A DNA stretch of 64,000 nucleotides from Paramyrothecium sp. XJ0827 (lineage: Eukaryota; Ascomycota; Sordariomycetes; Hypocreales; Stachybotryaceae). The notes under the pieces are model-generated. The model had not been told where the DNA came from, searched no databases, and worked only from the letters and a program-made list of their open reading frames with translations. Numbering within the stretch: position 1 is the first letter of the stretch; every line of letters starts with the position of its first letter. Location of the stretch: the NCBI GenBank assembly GCA_020881915.1, contig JAJFPB010000011.1:2046001-2110000 (forward strand). Reading direction: 5' to 3'. The translations under genes and the position numbers were made by a program. Positions 53,556 to 64,000 of the stretch are shown here, piece after piece.

Positions 53556-56400
53556 CAGAGTGTCCAACAACCAAGTTACTTGACTTGGTTGGTTGAGGTT
53601 GCTTGATTACGTAACAAGCAACCACGAGTAAGGACTCCTCCGACCAACCAAAAGCAAGCCTTTTTGGCGTACTCGAGTCAACTTCAAGTTACTCGACCAA
53701 ATTACCGAATCGGGTAAGCTGCCAAGGGTGTCTAACCTTAAGAGGGCAAGCTATAAACAGCGGCGCACCCTGATTGGCCCATTCTTTGATTGAAATGAGT
53801 GCACCCTGAAGGATCTCCTTTTCTTTCTCAAACTTTCCGCAAAGCCAAGGTTGTAGATTTGGCCTAGTGATGCTACCATCTTAAATATGTCTTCGCATCC
53901 ATTCTTCAGGTCTCATGGAAGGCTCGAAGAAGCCACCCGTCCTAGGACTCCTTCTGAGTCGCTCGGTCCCTCCCGGCCGAGCACTCCTGTCTCCGCCTCA
54001 ACTCGAACTAATGATGAGACCACTCGTTCGACGCCTTCGGACGAAAGAGGGATGTCGGACGCCTCTCAGTGCCTTTTCCCTATCGACTGGGACAAAATCC
54101 GCTACGACAGGAAGCCAGTACCATCCATTCGATACCGTCAGCCTCATAAGCGCGTCATCAACTCCAAATCCCAGCCTTCAGCAATCTACAGGCACGGCGC
54201 TCAACTTACGACGGACGGGAACAACAAGTATTGGCTGTGCAAGTATTGCCATATTAGTGGCCGTCATGATGCTGCGCTGTTTGCCAGTGAGAGCACGACC
54301 AGCATCATTTACCACCTTAAACAGCAGCACAGACTGGAAGAATTTGGTTACAAAGCAACAGGATCCGATCCTTTCAGCATAGCTAAGAGGACAGCAAGCC
54401 TCACGCCATACCTCGGAAGCCGGCGCGTGGTGTTCGACGACCTGAAATTCAAGGACGATTTTACTGACTGGGTCATTGTCCTTGACCTGACATTTCGTCA
54501 AGCGACTCATCGGCGCACGAATGAGATTTTTACCAATTATCTCGAAGACATTGACAAGATCCTTCCCAAAAGCCCGTCAACTCTTAGCAGTTGGGTCAAA
54601 GAGAAGTGGCTTGGCGATGGTGGGAGACGCGTTTGGCTAAGGGCAAAGCTCCATTCCGCCAAAAGCAAGGTCCATATCTCGGTGGATGCATGGACATCGG
54701 AAGAAGGGACAAACTATCTTGCCATTGTTGCTCACTTTTGGATGAAAAGCATAAGTTGCAAACCGCTCTTCTGGACCTTCCCCTCTGAAGGGGCCTCATT
54801 CTGGCGAGAATATTGCCAAGGTGTTGTCATCCACCCTCGATTTCTACGATATCTCACCACTCATGGGCTTCTTCATGATGGACAACGCTAGAAGCAACGA
54901 TGTATGCATTCTGGAGCTAGCAGAGCAGCACCCGACAATCAGACGCGAAAATCGCCTTCGGTGCGTCGGCCATATGCTGAACCTCATCGTCAAAGCTCTA
55001 CTGTTTGGACAAGGCGTTAGCAAGCTGGAGCAACAGCTCCGTGGCGCATCCGATGACGAGCGGTTTGAGATATGGAGGAAGCAGAGCTTCATCGGCAAGC
55101 TCCACAACTTCTGCGTGTGGATCAACAGAAGCGACCAGCGACGGGAGCGGCTGAAACAGTACATCTTGCAGGCTTACGAAGAAGGCAGCATTGAACAGCT
55201 TTATACTAGAGTCCTGGTCGATGGCGGCATCCGCTGGAACTCTGTATATGCCATGATTGAAAGAGCCCTGAAACTTCGCCACGCAATCGATCTATTCTTT
55301 CTCCATTATAGCCATGTGGGTGAGGGATATGATATCTCGGGCGATAACCTGACTCCACAGGATTGGGTCGATCTGGGCCACTTCCATGCTATCCTCAAGC
55401 CTTTCAAAGATCTAACAAAACGCATGGAAGGACGGGCAAACAAAGTTGGCCGAGAAGGATCACATGGCTCACTCCACGAGACCATCGAGTCGCTGGATGT
55501 ACTCTTCAAGAAGCTCCAAGAGGCTGGGAGATTCGCAGATGATCATCCTGACGTGGTGTCAACATACTATTCCCATGCTATTGATGCTGCTCGTGTCAAG
55601 CTTGAGGAATACTTTGGCCTCACAGACGCCAGTCCTGCATATCGATGCGCAGTTGCCTTGCATCCGGCCAATAAGTTTACCTACTTTGAGCTTGAATGGA
55701 GCCACAATAAGCAATGGATCAGCGGGGCAAAGAGAGTGGTGCAGGAGGTGTTTGCACAATACGAGGCAGAAGCGGAGGCGGGCCTAATGGACGGAGCGCG
55801 ACAGGAGCTGGAGCTGGAGGAGTTGGAGGAGCTAGAGGAGAAGGCTATTGTTCATGGCAATGCGACACTTGATCCACTCCAGCAAGCTCGTAAGCGTCGT
55901 CAGAGGCTTGCCGTCACTGCGATGTCAGCTACACGAGGAAAGAAGCGGGTGAAACGGACCTCTGAGCTGGATGAGTTTATGGCGAGGACCAATAAGGCTG
56001 ATCTGGATGTTGAGGATCCTCTGGAGTGGTGGGTTCGCCATGCATCTGACTACCCAATCCTGTCCAAGATGGCGTTTGACTTGTTCAGTTGCCCAGCTAT
56101 GAGCGCTGAGTGTGAGCGTGCTTTCTCACAGGCAAAGAAGGTCATCACGGATGAACGGAACCGGCTCAGTTCGGACACTGTAGCGGCGATTGAATGTCAA
56201 AAGCACCTGCTTCGAAGCGGCATGTTAGCATAGATCTACGACAGGGGGCCCGTAGAGGAATGGAAAATAGTCGAGTAACGTCAACCAACCAAGCAAAGCA
56301 AGCCACTCTTACCGAGTAAACCAAGTCAAGCAAGAGGGTCCCGTCAACCAAGTCAAGTAGAGAGTCCAAATTTTGCTTTACTTGGTTGATGGACACACTG
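53556..56400 (+). mobile_element. Complete hAT DNA transposon (2845 bp)
   Basis: The left end CAGAGTGTCCAACAACCAAG and the right end, read inward, CAGTGTGTCCATCAACCAAG are terminal inverted repeats with three mismatches in 20. Both ends carry several copies of a CAACCAAG or ACTTGG sub-terminal motif. Perfect 8-bp duplications flank the element. It encodes one transposase (53887-56233) that is frameshifted. The intact target duplication suggests a fairly recent insertion. Confidence 0.92.
53887..56233 (+). pseudogene. hAT transposase, two nearby frame changes
   Basis: The N-terminal Ser/Thr-rich region is followed by a BED-type zinc finger (WLCKYC, then HLKQQH, about 117-147). Frame 1 is collinear with hAT transposases to about 54740 (SVDAWTSEEGTNYLAIVAHF). 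Then DEKHKLQTALLDLP is in another frame, and KGPHSGENIAKVLSSTLDFY in a third from about 54780. The rest is open to 56233: MMDNARSNDVC, GIRWNSVYAMIERAL and the C-terminal dimerisation block DPLEWWVRHASDYPILSKMA with CPAMSAECERAFSQAKKVI. Two single-base changes about 40 bp apart inactivate it. Apart from these it looks well preserved, so a working source copy may exist elsewhere. Confidence 0.9.
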
Positions 56401-56408
56401 ACCAGGTA
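56401..56408. repeat. 8-bp target-site duplication, right (ACCAGGTA)
   Basis: Identical to 53548-53555. Confidence 0.9.
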
Positions 56409-57543
56409 TATCGGCAAACGAAACTGGCATTCGTGCCGGTCAATGGTCCTCTTCTACTTACCACGGCATACAGGGGCGCCAAGAGCCCGAAGATTGTCCG
56501 CTCAGAACCGGGTGGGGCATGGTGGTCGGGGAGAATTTAGGAGGCTGAAAAAAAGGTCTCGATGCCAAAGAGCACCCAGCCGAAGGTCTTTTCGTTGACT
56601 CGCTCTGCCTCAACGCCAACACACCACGGACACCCTCAATCATTATGGTCGGCTTTACTCCCCGGGTGACCAGGCGGACGACGACGAAGAGATGGAAGAA
56701 TTGAAGTCGCAGTATCTCACAATGGATTGTGGGTATTTCGAGCATCCGCGAGGTGACGAACGGCGCCGAGGATTGCCGTCAACTTTATATCAATATGATC
56801 GGCTATTCGCTATTCTCGCTTCCATGAAACCATTGCTTGTACTGTAATCCTCGGTACACTAGAAATTGGTAACTACTTAGGTTCCGGTACCGTATCAGCG
56901 TCTTCTCATTAACGAAGTATCGCGGGTTTTACCTATGCTTTACATGGAGCCACTTTTAATCAAGGTTAGCCAAGAGACCCGCGACACCCTTTGCCCAAGC
57001 AAGCCAAGGCATGGGCCCTGCTTCCCCACCGAACGATGAGGAGGTTCATAAGTAGTTAGACTAATGCTCAAGACAGGAGCGCTATGGGGTAAGCGATGCT
57101 TAGTGCGGGCGCTGGAAAAGCGGCGCTAGAAAAGCTCCATCACAGTGATTTCCCAGAACCCTCTCCTCGCGGTTACTTTCGCGGAGATTGTCGGTCGCTA
57201 TGTGCCTACTAAGGGCTGCGTACTGAACCTTCTACTGTATTCATAAGGATGATAAGAAGCTGGGAATATACGCTTTCTGTCTGGTAAGAGATCAGTATGC
57301 TCAATCAAGAGCTGTTCCCTCCTGCCTCGGGTTACGGTAACCTTGGTGCTAACAACTGCTTAATTTTTCCCGCACGGCTAGGACGGACGGGTCATTAACC
57401 CACAGGATTGGCGAACGCAAGAAGTGGATGTTATTTGAGGACCGTAGTGGATTACACAAGCTCCAATGTGGAGAACTGCAAACGTAGCCCACTTCGCTTA
57501 AGTGACAAATGTGAATGTGTGCGAATTCATCGTACCGCAGTTG
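56409..57543. other. Right flank of the hAT element and upstream region of the 57.6 kb P450
   Basis: Around 56560-56830 frames on both strands look mildly coding (plus: ADDDEEMEELKSQYLTMDCG), but no gene model could be drawn. The rest is spacer. Confidence 0.35.
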
Positions 57544-57550
57544 TATATAA
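57544..57550 (+). promoter_or_regulatory. TATA-like box of the 57.6 kb P450
   Basis: TATATAA lies 93 bp upstream of the ATG at 57637. Confidence 0.4.
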
Positions 57551-57636
57551 CATGTATTGATACCTGTGAACAATAAGAATCGACTGCTTGTTATACTTCC
57601 TCTTCTTTACCAATCTTCCACTATATCGGTCATAAG

Positions 57637-59458
57637 ATGGCCGAGGTCAGTCTAGCTGTTAAGGCGATTGCCCTCGTCCTGGCGATCCTCGTTTTACGAA
57701 CGGCGTATGTATACGCGTCTTCGCCATTGAGGTCGCTCCCAGGGCCATGGATCGCAAGGTTCACCGACCTGTGGCGAGCTTACGATTACTGGTGCTGTAC
57801 GCAAACTCAATCGCAGCAGAAATTACATAGGAAGTATGGCTACGCAGTACGAATCGGTCCCAACATGGTCAGTTTAAGCGACCCTGCCCTGGTTCGCCAA
57901 ATCTTTTCCACACGAGGCGAGTTTGCCAAGGTCCGTTGACTTAGACCAAGGATGGAAATCATTATCAACTCACTACGGTTTTAGAGCGATTTTTATGAGG
58001 TCGCAGACGCCATGTCGCAAGGGCAGCGACATCCAAACATCTTCAGCGATAGAGATAAGGAGTCACACGCTAGCCATCTCGCACCGTATCAGAAGCATTT
58101 CAAGTTGAAAGCTATCCTCAGCAAGGAACATCTGGCAGACAAAGTAGCAAGAAACCTGTGCGGGGCGCTTGAGTCTCGTTTCCTCGCCGAAGGGACGGTC
58201 GGCAAAGCGGTCGATATTGCTAGGTGGATAGAGTTTGGTGAGGGAGAAACCAAACTGTCAGAGCACACAATTAAATGCTAACTCAGCATAGCCGCATGGG
58301 AGCTCGATTGGGAGATGACCTTTAGCAAAGAGATGGGGTTCCTCAAATTTGGCAAGGATGTCAACGACATGATCCACACAGGAGAACGAGTCATGCGGTA
58401 TCTTGGTTGTGTTCGTCTTTTTGAAGCTCAAATGCAGCTCAACGCTTACATAGACTAGGTCGGACAGATTCCTTGGCTCGACCGGCTCCTTGGAAAGAAT
58501 CGTTATTGCCCCATCAAATTTGCAACGTTCGAGGGGGCGGCGGATTACTGCGTTCAGCGCCTTACGGAACGTCTCACGACTGAAGAAAGAGATGAGAAAG
58601 GGGACTTCTTGGATAACTTCCTGGAAGGCAAAAACACCCATCCGCATATCGTTGACAATAGCGCAGTCGTGAGTTACCTCATGCTCAATGTACGTCTCAT
58701 GCTCCCATCATTTTCAAGCAAACCTAACGCCCCAAGGTCTTGGCTGGGGCAGACACAACGGCCATTGAAATGAAAGCCATCATTTGGTACATCTTGTCGA
58801 ACAAACCAGTACACGACAAGCTTTTGGCTGAGCTAGATGGAGCAAATCTTAGTTTCCCACCCAAGTTCGAAGAAACATGCCGCTTGACTTATTTGAATGC
58901 CGTCATCAAAGAGGGAATGCGCATGCATCCCGTGATCAACGGCATCCTCGAGAGGGTCGTCCCTTCTGCTGGTCTCACGCTCTCTGATGGCCGCATCATC
59001 AGTCCGGGCACCAAAGTCGGCATGAATCCCTGGGTCTTGTCACGGAACAAGGAGGTATACGGGGTAGATGCGGACACTTTTGACCCGGAACGCTGGTTGC
59101 AAGAAGACGGAGAGACGCAAGAAAAGTATATGGCGCGAATGAAAAGATTCAAGGATGCCGACTTGACGTTCGGGGCAGGTAATCGCATTTGCGTCGGCCG
59201 CTACATGGCAGAGGTTGAGATACACAAAATCATCACCACATTATTTACCCGCTATGAAGTAAGTTCTTGGATTTCTAGCTTGCTTATGCAATGCATGTCT
59301 AACCAAACAAAAAGATTAGCTTGGATATTAACCCGGATCGCGGTTATACTCAATGGACAGTCCGCAGGTGGTGGTTCACATTTATTGATGACATCAATGT
59401 TCAACTCAAGAGACGCGTCAAGGTCCCCACAAGAGCCCAACGTGCAGAGGCTGCGTAA
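57637..59458 (+). CDS. Cytochrome P450, pisatin-demethylase-like, six exons
   Basis: Exons 57637-57930, 57985-58237, 58292-58410, 58459-58689, 58737-59258 and 59315-59458 give 520 residues. The five introns are 47-56 bp, several with clear CTAAC branches, and every join keeps frame. A membrane anchor (KAIALVLAILVLRTAYV) is followed by LRSLPGPWIARFTDLWRAYD, the usual proline-rich hinge. The I-helix is LAGADTTA (302-308), ExxR is KEGMR (Glu358, Arg361), FDPERW follows, and the heme loop is FGAGNRICVG with Cys451. The C-terminal ISLDINPDRGYTQW also fits the pisatin demethylase group (benzoate or phytoalexin-type oxidation, secondary metabolism). All signature residues are present, so it is probably functional. 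No synthase or regulator is adjacent; the hAT element lies 1.2 kb upstream. Confidence 0.9.
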
Positions 59459-61249
59459 ACATGATTATGGATATGGAAAAGTGGAAAGTTTAAAAAGTCC
59501 TCAATAGTTGCTGTCGTCCAGAGAATCGGGGGTTTCGGGACGGTCTCGTCCCTGGGAATGGAAAAGACTCTCCTTGATGAAGGTATGTACGGACACAAGT
59601 ATATTAGTAAATGAAATACATGACCTGGCTGTGAGATTTATCAAAGGCTTTCCTTGGTCTCTGGTTCACTCTTCGCCCAGAACCTGGACAATTCGCCTCG
59701 ACATCATTCGTATCCAGTTATGTTACATGAGGTGGCGTTGATGCCTCCACTCCCAAACAATCTCACATGTCCTCAACTACAGGATTGGCCAAGCTTCTAA
59801 TCTATATCGGACCCCGATGTGTTACCTCGTCTACTGAATGGCAATCACTCTCTTTCGCCAGTGAAAATTTCTTAGTATTCTCCGAGCGCATGTCAGGCAC
59901 CCGTCACACACCCGAGACTGCATAGCCCACCTTGTTAGCAAGGTCTATTGTGCGGTAATGAGACCAGTCCCTGCAGATTACTTGGTTGGTCGAGGTTCGC
60001 GGTCTTTTTTTCTTCTTTTTTTTTCTTCTTTTTTGCTTCTTATAGACGTTTGCAGTAACTGTTATGGCTTTTCCGATGAGTTGCGTGCCATTTACAGCTT
60101 CTGCTGGTCGGCGGAAGGTTTTGGGTAATGAGATGGGAGATTCGACGAATCGTCGGGCAGTGATTGCTTCCACCGACCGGGGTTGGTCATGTACCGCCCT
60201 ACTATTTGCGCATGAAACTCAAGAGCTAGCTGGCGATGATCATGCTCATTCTGGGATGAGTGGAGGAAGGTCTCAGATGACGCAGGTTGCGGATCTTTGA
60301 GGCTGCTGGCCGTTGGCTGTCGGCTTTCTCCCGGACAAGCCGTGCCGGACAAGGAGGGTTGCAGGGACACATCAGTGGCGCCTTCGTGAGCACGGGCTAC
60401 AGGATGTGAAAGATTGTGCGTATTGGTCTCTTCACTGGCGGTCGTCTCGGAAGTTGCTGGTGACGTATGGCGAGCCATTACGAATATTTGAGATAGGAAG
60501 GTGCTGCAGCCGAAGGGAGGAGAACTCCTTCGAATTGGAGAGAACCAGAAAGAGCAGTCTCAGAGAGTTGACAAACGTCTGGCGAGAATGGTGTCCTGGG
60601 TACGAGCGGCTACTTGGGGGTGAACGTACAATCATGGTTAAATCTTAGTTATATACATTTCGTCCATGCACTGGACCAGCTGCTACCCTTACGGACGTTC
60701 GAGGCTGACGTGGGGGGTGAAGAAGAGGGGTGGATGGTCGAGTCTCCATATACGCGGACATCCACTCCGCCCACATGTGGGCCTTTGTTGTAATCCTTTC
60801 CCTGTTAAATCTGTGACCACCCAGGTGCCTGTTGTGGGTGGGAGGACTGGAAATATTGATCGGGCCAAGTGGTGTCATGGTTTATCTTCTAAACTTCTTG
60901 TACGTTTGATTCTTAGGCACTTCAAGACGTTCCGTTATCTCCGAAAAGTGTCAGTGTCGTTGATCGTCGTCGCATGCTGCTGGACGCCTACTCTACTTGC
61001 CCAATACAAATCACCTTTCGAGCCACATTTTACACCGAGGTTGTGAGGAAACGGCAAAGAATTACAAAAAAGACTTGTCCCACGCCACCTATATTGTCTT
61101 GGGCAAGTGGTGTCGCAGTTGTTTGGGCTAACCTTGGTAGAAAGAGTGGCTCCGTGACTTGTGTGTAAAGCAACCGGCAAAGCCCCACGAGGGCTTTTGG
61201 TCAGAAGTCAGTACCGCTCAATCGTGTCACCTTTCAATTCAACTACCAT
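59459..61249. other. Gene-poor region with a polypyrimidine tract
   Basis: A run of T with interspersed C occupies about 60005-60040. A minus-strand ATG frame at 60478-60092 (128 residues, Ser/Pro/His-rich, no domain) is the only candidate gene and is weak. Nothing else is supported. Confidence 0.4.
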
Positions 61250-61660
61250 CTATGGCTCAATGCGAGTGAGAACGCCGGCCTTCTGAAAGTATATCCTCTG
61301 CCCCTGCTCCAGAGTCAAATCGTCCACCACGTTGGCGTGGACTCCATAGTCATACTCTATTGATAGTTTAAGTTCTCCCTTAGGCTCCCTTGGAATATTC
61401 GGGGCTTCTAGGTCCTCCGTTGCAGCATGTTTTCTGGAACAATTTTGAACGTGTATGCTGGCGGCTGTTCAGAGAACGACCCTGTTGCATGTCTTGCATT
61501 TTCGCAGGTCTGGGCCGTCCTTAAGCGGTCGACCCGTATCGAAATGTTTACGCAGCAGGTCGTCGAGCTGAGTGATTATCGGTTCACACTCCATCCTCGG
61601 ATTGCCCGGTGGAGTGTATTTCTCGCCTTGGCCGTCTTTGCTGGCGTGATAAGCAAGATA
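61250..61660 (-). pseudogene. Coding fragment of an unknown gene, interrupted
   Basis: On the minus strand an ATG-less frame from 61660 reads YLAYHASKDGQGEKYTPPGN, MECEPIITQLDDLLRKHFD and LRKCKTCNR, then stops. In another frame, from about 61432 to 61250, the sequence reads EDLEAPNIPREPKGELKLSI, then ANVVDDLTLEQGQRIYFQKA and a stop. A splice from AGG|GTCGTT to GGAG would join them, but it lacks a branch site, so a frame break is at least as likely. The composition is clearly coding; no family recognised. Confidence 0.45.
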
Positions 61661-62485
61661 AAACTAGTGTATGGTGCCGGTACCGGTAGCGCATGAGTTC
61701 ACAACCTATGGACTGTATTACGGCCCGACACAGGACTGTGATCATTGATTGGTGTGATCGAAAAGAAGCTGTCTCGATTTGATATGCAGGGCAGCCGCCT
61801 AACCGTTGGCAAGTGAGCCCGAGTCCACACTCTACACAGATCACGGAGAACTTACAAGAACTCACGGCTCCAGAAGGTGTTGGTATTTCCGCCTGGATGT
61901 CTTTGCAGTAGCGCTCTCTCTTTCAATGTTGTTCCAAGGCGATCTCGTAACTCGAGGGTCTTCTGGCCGTCGGATAATTAATCCTAACTTGTCTCGAAAG
62001 ACCATTAGGCAACTTGAGCCATTCACTTTTGCGCCATTGTCACACAAGCACGTCGATGCAGCAGTAGTTATATTTAGCCAGGTCCGGAGTTCTGCCGTCG
62101 CTTCTTGGAAGCCCAAACAGGTAGGCATGTCGCCAGTGGGTAAAAATATTCCCTCCATCCCGTTCGAGCGGATGTGATTTGTTCGTTGTGTCGTTTGCAA
62201 TCAAGACTTTAAGGGACTACGGCCCTGGAAGTCAACGGGATGATTTGCGCTGGCGGGCGATCGTTGTGAGATCCATAATTATCGCCAAAGTAACTTAGCC
62301 CCCGCCGTGCGCGGGTCGACACGAGACGGGGGCGAAAAGCAAGACCCATAGCAGAGGCGAGCTTTTGATTGGCGAAGCCGAAGCATGCCACCCCTCCCCC
62401 CGAGGAGGCATCATACATATACCCCTTCCACAAGGCTATTATCCAGGAGGGCATCGTAGACAAGGACATAACGCCATAGATCAAG
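61661..62485. other. Region with overlapping weak frames
   Basis: Minus-strand frames at 62200-61862 and 62484-62209 may be pieces of the same broken locus as the neighbouring entries. No motif or splice pattern is seen. Confidence 0.3.
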
Positions 62486-63064
62486 TTACGAAGCAGATAC
62501 CGGTACCGCGAGCATCACTTCTGCATGGCTTCTACCACGTGGTGATCTCTGCACTGCAAACGACTCGAGCGACGCCCTTGTAATATAGCGTCTAGTTCGT
62601 ATTCGATCGGATATAGATGGAAATTGGACAGGAACTGGAATCTGCTCGGTTGGTCCATGGTGACAGGAAGTCATAAGCAGTTGGGGAACGAACAGGTGGG
62701 GCCAGATTTCGGTGCAATTCTCCCCAGAGGCGTGTCCTGATAGTTGAAAAGACACTAATTTAGTGTATATGCGGCTAAACACCTGCTTGCAAGCGAAACC
62801 AGACCAGTACTTCACCATGATCCATCCACTCATATTCAATCCTCCCTCCTTTCCGTAGTGGATCTTATCAGCATGCTTTAGTACGTACGTTGTGATGCGG
62901 GACGTTTGATCGGCAGAAAGCACGGCCATACTGCTTGTCCCACAATCACCGCCTACTGTGACGAGAACTTGGTCTACGTTAAGACCGGACGCAACAACAT
63001 GGGATGTAGAGCATAATTCGACATGGGGTGATTCCAGGTTTATTGAAGTGTCAACAGCGTGCCT
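62486..63064 (-). CDS. Long exon-like open frame, unknown product (partial)
   Basis: An open frame of 193 codons begins at an acceptor-like TAG (63065-63063) and has its first internal ATG at 62929. The upstream half looks coding: SINLESPHVELCSTSHVVAS, VLVTVGGDCGTSSMAVLSAD, then YVLKHADKIHYGKEGGLNMS and KYWSGFACKQ. The last third is less convincing and may be read-through past a donor. Probably an internal exon or the first exon of a gene I could not complete. No family recognised. Confidence 0.35.
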   Translation of the reverse strand, partial: RHAVDTSINLESPHVELCSTSHVVASGLNVDQVLVTVGGDCGTSSMAVLSADQTSRITTYVLKHADKIHYGKEGGLNMSGWIMVKYWSGFACKQVFSRIYTKLVSFQLSGHASGENCTEIWPHLFVPQLLMTSCHHGPTEQIPVPVQFPSISDRIRTRRYITRASLESFAVQRSPRGRSHAEVMLAVPVSAS

Positions 63065-63069
63065 ACCTC

Positions 63070-63435
63070 ACTGAGTAAGGAGTGGTGGGTCTACTTAAAA
63101 TTTGCTGCGCCAACATGGAGCCCAGGACATGCAACGTGCCCAGTAGAGGAGGAAAAGCCGAAGCAAAAACAAGGTGGGAAGAAAAAGGCCAAGGCCCACT
63201 ATCGGTGACGATCCAGATACTAGAGCCAACATCTAAAATCAGAACGCGTTACACTGTATGAGAAAGACAATGATGACTTCGCCGTATTCTCAAGGCTCAT
63301 TACGGATGCGTTCAGCGTCACAGCGGAGCATAGCATACGGTCGCCCATCCTTTTGTCCAGAGAGCGGAATAGCGTCAGGGTACTTGGAGACGGCGTGGAG
63401 TTGCGGGCGTATTTCCACCTCGCAATCTGAAATCA
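63070..63435 (+). other. Coding-like fragments on the plus strand
   Basis: A frame at about 63076-63207 (LSKEWWVYLKFAAPTWSPGH, Lys-rich end) and another at about 63222-63431 (ERVTLYEKDNDDFAVFSRLI, then LLSRERNSVRVLGDGVELRA) lack starts. The antisense of the second is also open, so the strand is uncertain. Possibly decayed exons. Confidence 0.25.
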
Positions 63436-63755
63436 GGTTGGTCTCCACCGCAAAGACAGAACGAGGCTGAAGCCAGGACGTCATGAATGGCCGCATGCAC
63501 GACCGTTTCATTGCCTTACCCACAATCGCCGTGGCAGAAGAAGTTGCCTAATCGACTGCTAACCATATTTGTCTCATCTCCCGTTCCTTCCAGCTTATGC
63601 GATCCATCTTGGTTGGTCGCGGGCACTGCGGGATGTCATCTCATGCCGAGTTCGCACCATGCATCAGGATCCACGAAAAACTGCACCAAGCCACGAATTA
63701 TTGAGAATGACGCTAGCCGCGGACGCCGGATGCAAGAAACTAATCATCGCAAGCA

Positions 63756-63803
63756 CCGGAAGCCGTCCGCGCCGGAAGCCGTCCGCGCCGGAAGCCGACC
63801 GCC
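63756..63803. repeat. Three tandem 16-bp GC-rich units
   Basis: CCGGAAGCCGTCCGCG occurs twice exactly and a third time with two substitutions. In one frame it encodes a basic Arg/Pro/Ser repeat. Confidence 0.8.
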
Positions 63804-63897
63804 CCGGTTAAGGCGCTAATGTAAGAAATGTAAGAAAACAACGACGAGCGATTTGTCGTCATGTTCCTCCCACCGACATGGCGGGGGTGAAGTGTCT

Positions 63898-64000
63898 AGT
63901 GCCAACGGTGAACTGCCTTCTGTAAAGCATGGACCTGGGGGGTGCCCCATCAACCTTGCAGTAGTGCCTTCGGGATTCCACTTTCAACAGGGGAGTTGCA
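63898..64000 (+). repeat. Dispersed repeat family R2, copy at the right edge
   Basis: TAGTGCCAACGGTGAACT is followed by GGGTGCCCCATCAACCTTGC, AGTAGTGCC and CCACTTTCAACAGGGG. It combines the upstream block seen at 41.64 kb with the downstream block seen at 17.3 kb, so it is the most complete copy. It is cut by the window end. Confidence 0.65.

Noticed and set aside
53190..53570. 126-residue minus-strand frame as a gene disrupted by the hAT insertion
   Set aside because: Rejoining the flanks does not extend a convincing coding frame, and the N-terminal part lies within the transposon end.
56560..56830. Ulp1-like protease fragment
   Set aside because: A DSLxLN stretch in one frame is too short, and other frames are equally open.
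60092..60478. 128-residue Ser/Pro-rich minus-strand gene
   Set aside because: It has an ATG, but the composition is low-complexity with no domain, splice context or similarity; mentioned only in the gap entry.
1..64000. CRISPR array, rRNA, or bacterial operon structure
   Set aside because: No regularly spaced repeats or rRNA sequence were seen; introns and gene content are eukaryotic.

Overview
The window looks like nuclear DNA from a filamentous ascomycete (Pezizomycotina, most likely a sordariomycete). The evidence is the gene structure and content. Introns are short (47 to 87 bp) with GT..AG ends and CTAAC/CTGAC-like branch sites. There is a Zn2Cys6 regulator, two fungal cytochrome P450s, small cysteine-rich secreted proteins, a fungal-type hAT element, a Tc1/mariner-like transposase and a Tad1-like LINE. 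Genes are sparse, and broken genes and dispersed repeats are common, so this reads as an accessory, repeat-rich region. No RNA gene, CRISPR array or bacterial-style operon was found.

Layout. 0-9 kb: a decayed P450 copy, then a tandem pair of intronless ~825-residue paralogues with a central BRCT-like segment flanked by duplicated modules. 9-14 kb: mostly relics. 14-16 kb: a large intronless protein with a complete trypsin-like His/Asp/Ser triad. 16-21 kb: almost empty. 21-23 kb: a VWA-domain gene and a three-exon RRM gene. 23-26 kb: repeats, an RRM relic and a small secreted protein. 26-34 kb: an F-box-like gene, a conserved-looking unknown, a third BRCT gene, a partly resolved gene ending in a membrane segment, and a cysteine-rich secreted protein. 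34-41 kb: an unknown coiled-coil protein, a three-exon P450 (585 aa) with an aberrant I-helix, two small unknowns and a Zn2Cys6 regulator. 42-48 kb: a transposase with a convergent companion gene, then a frameshifted LINE. 49-53 kb: a small cupin-like gene, a two-frame relic, a second cysteine-rich secreted protein and a broken zinc-finger gene. 53.5-56.4 kb: a complete hAT insertion with target-site duplication but a frameshifted transposase. 57.6-59.5 kb: a six-exon P450 (520 aa) of pisatin-demethylase type. 59.5-64 kb: coding-like fragments and repeats.

How it fits together. The P450 at 35.9 kb, the Zn2Cys6 gene at 39.9 kb and the small genes between them could be a minor metabolic or detoxification locus, but no backbone synthase is present, so this is only inference. 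The most original content is the BRCT tandem pair with its five-part architecture, backed by a third unrelated BRCT gene 22 kb away. Next come the P450 that has lost the oxygen-activation motif while keeping the heme and ExxR signatures, and the trypsin-like protein with a coiled coil placed between His and Asp. Gene starts given here are ATG codons. Exon joins were worked out by hand from splice signals and frame, so all need transcript support.
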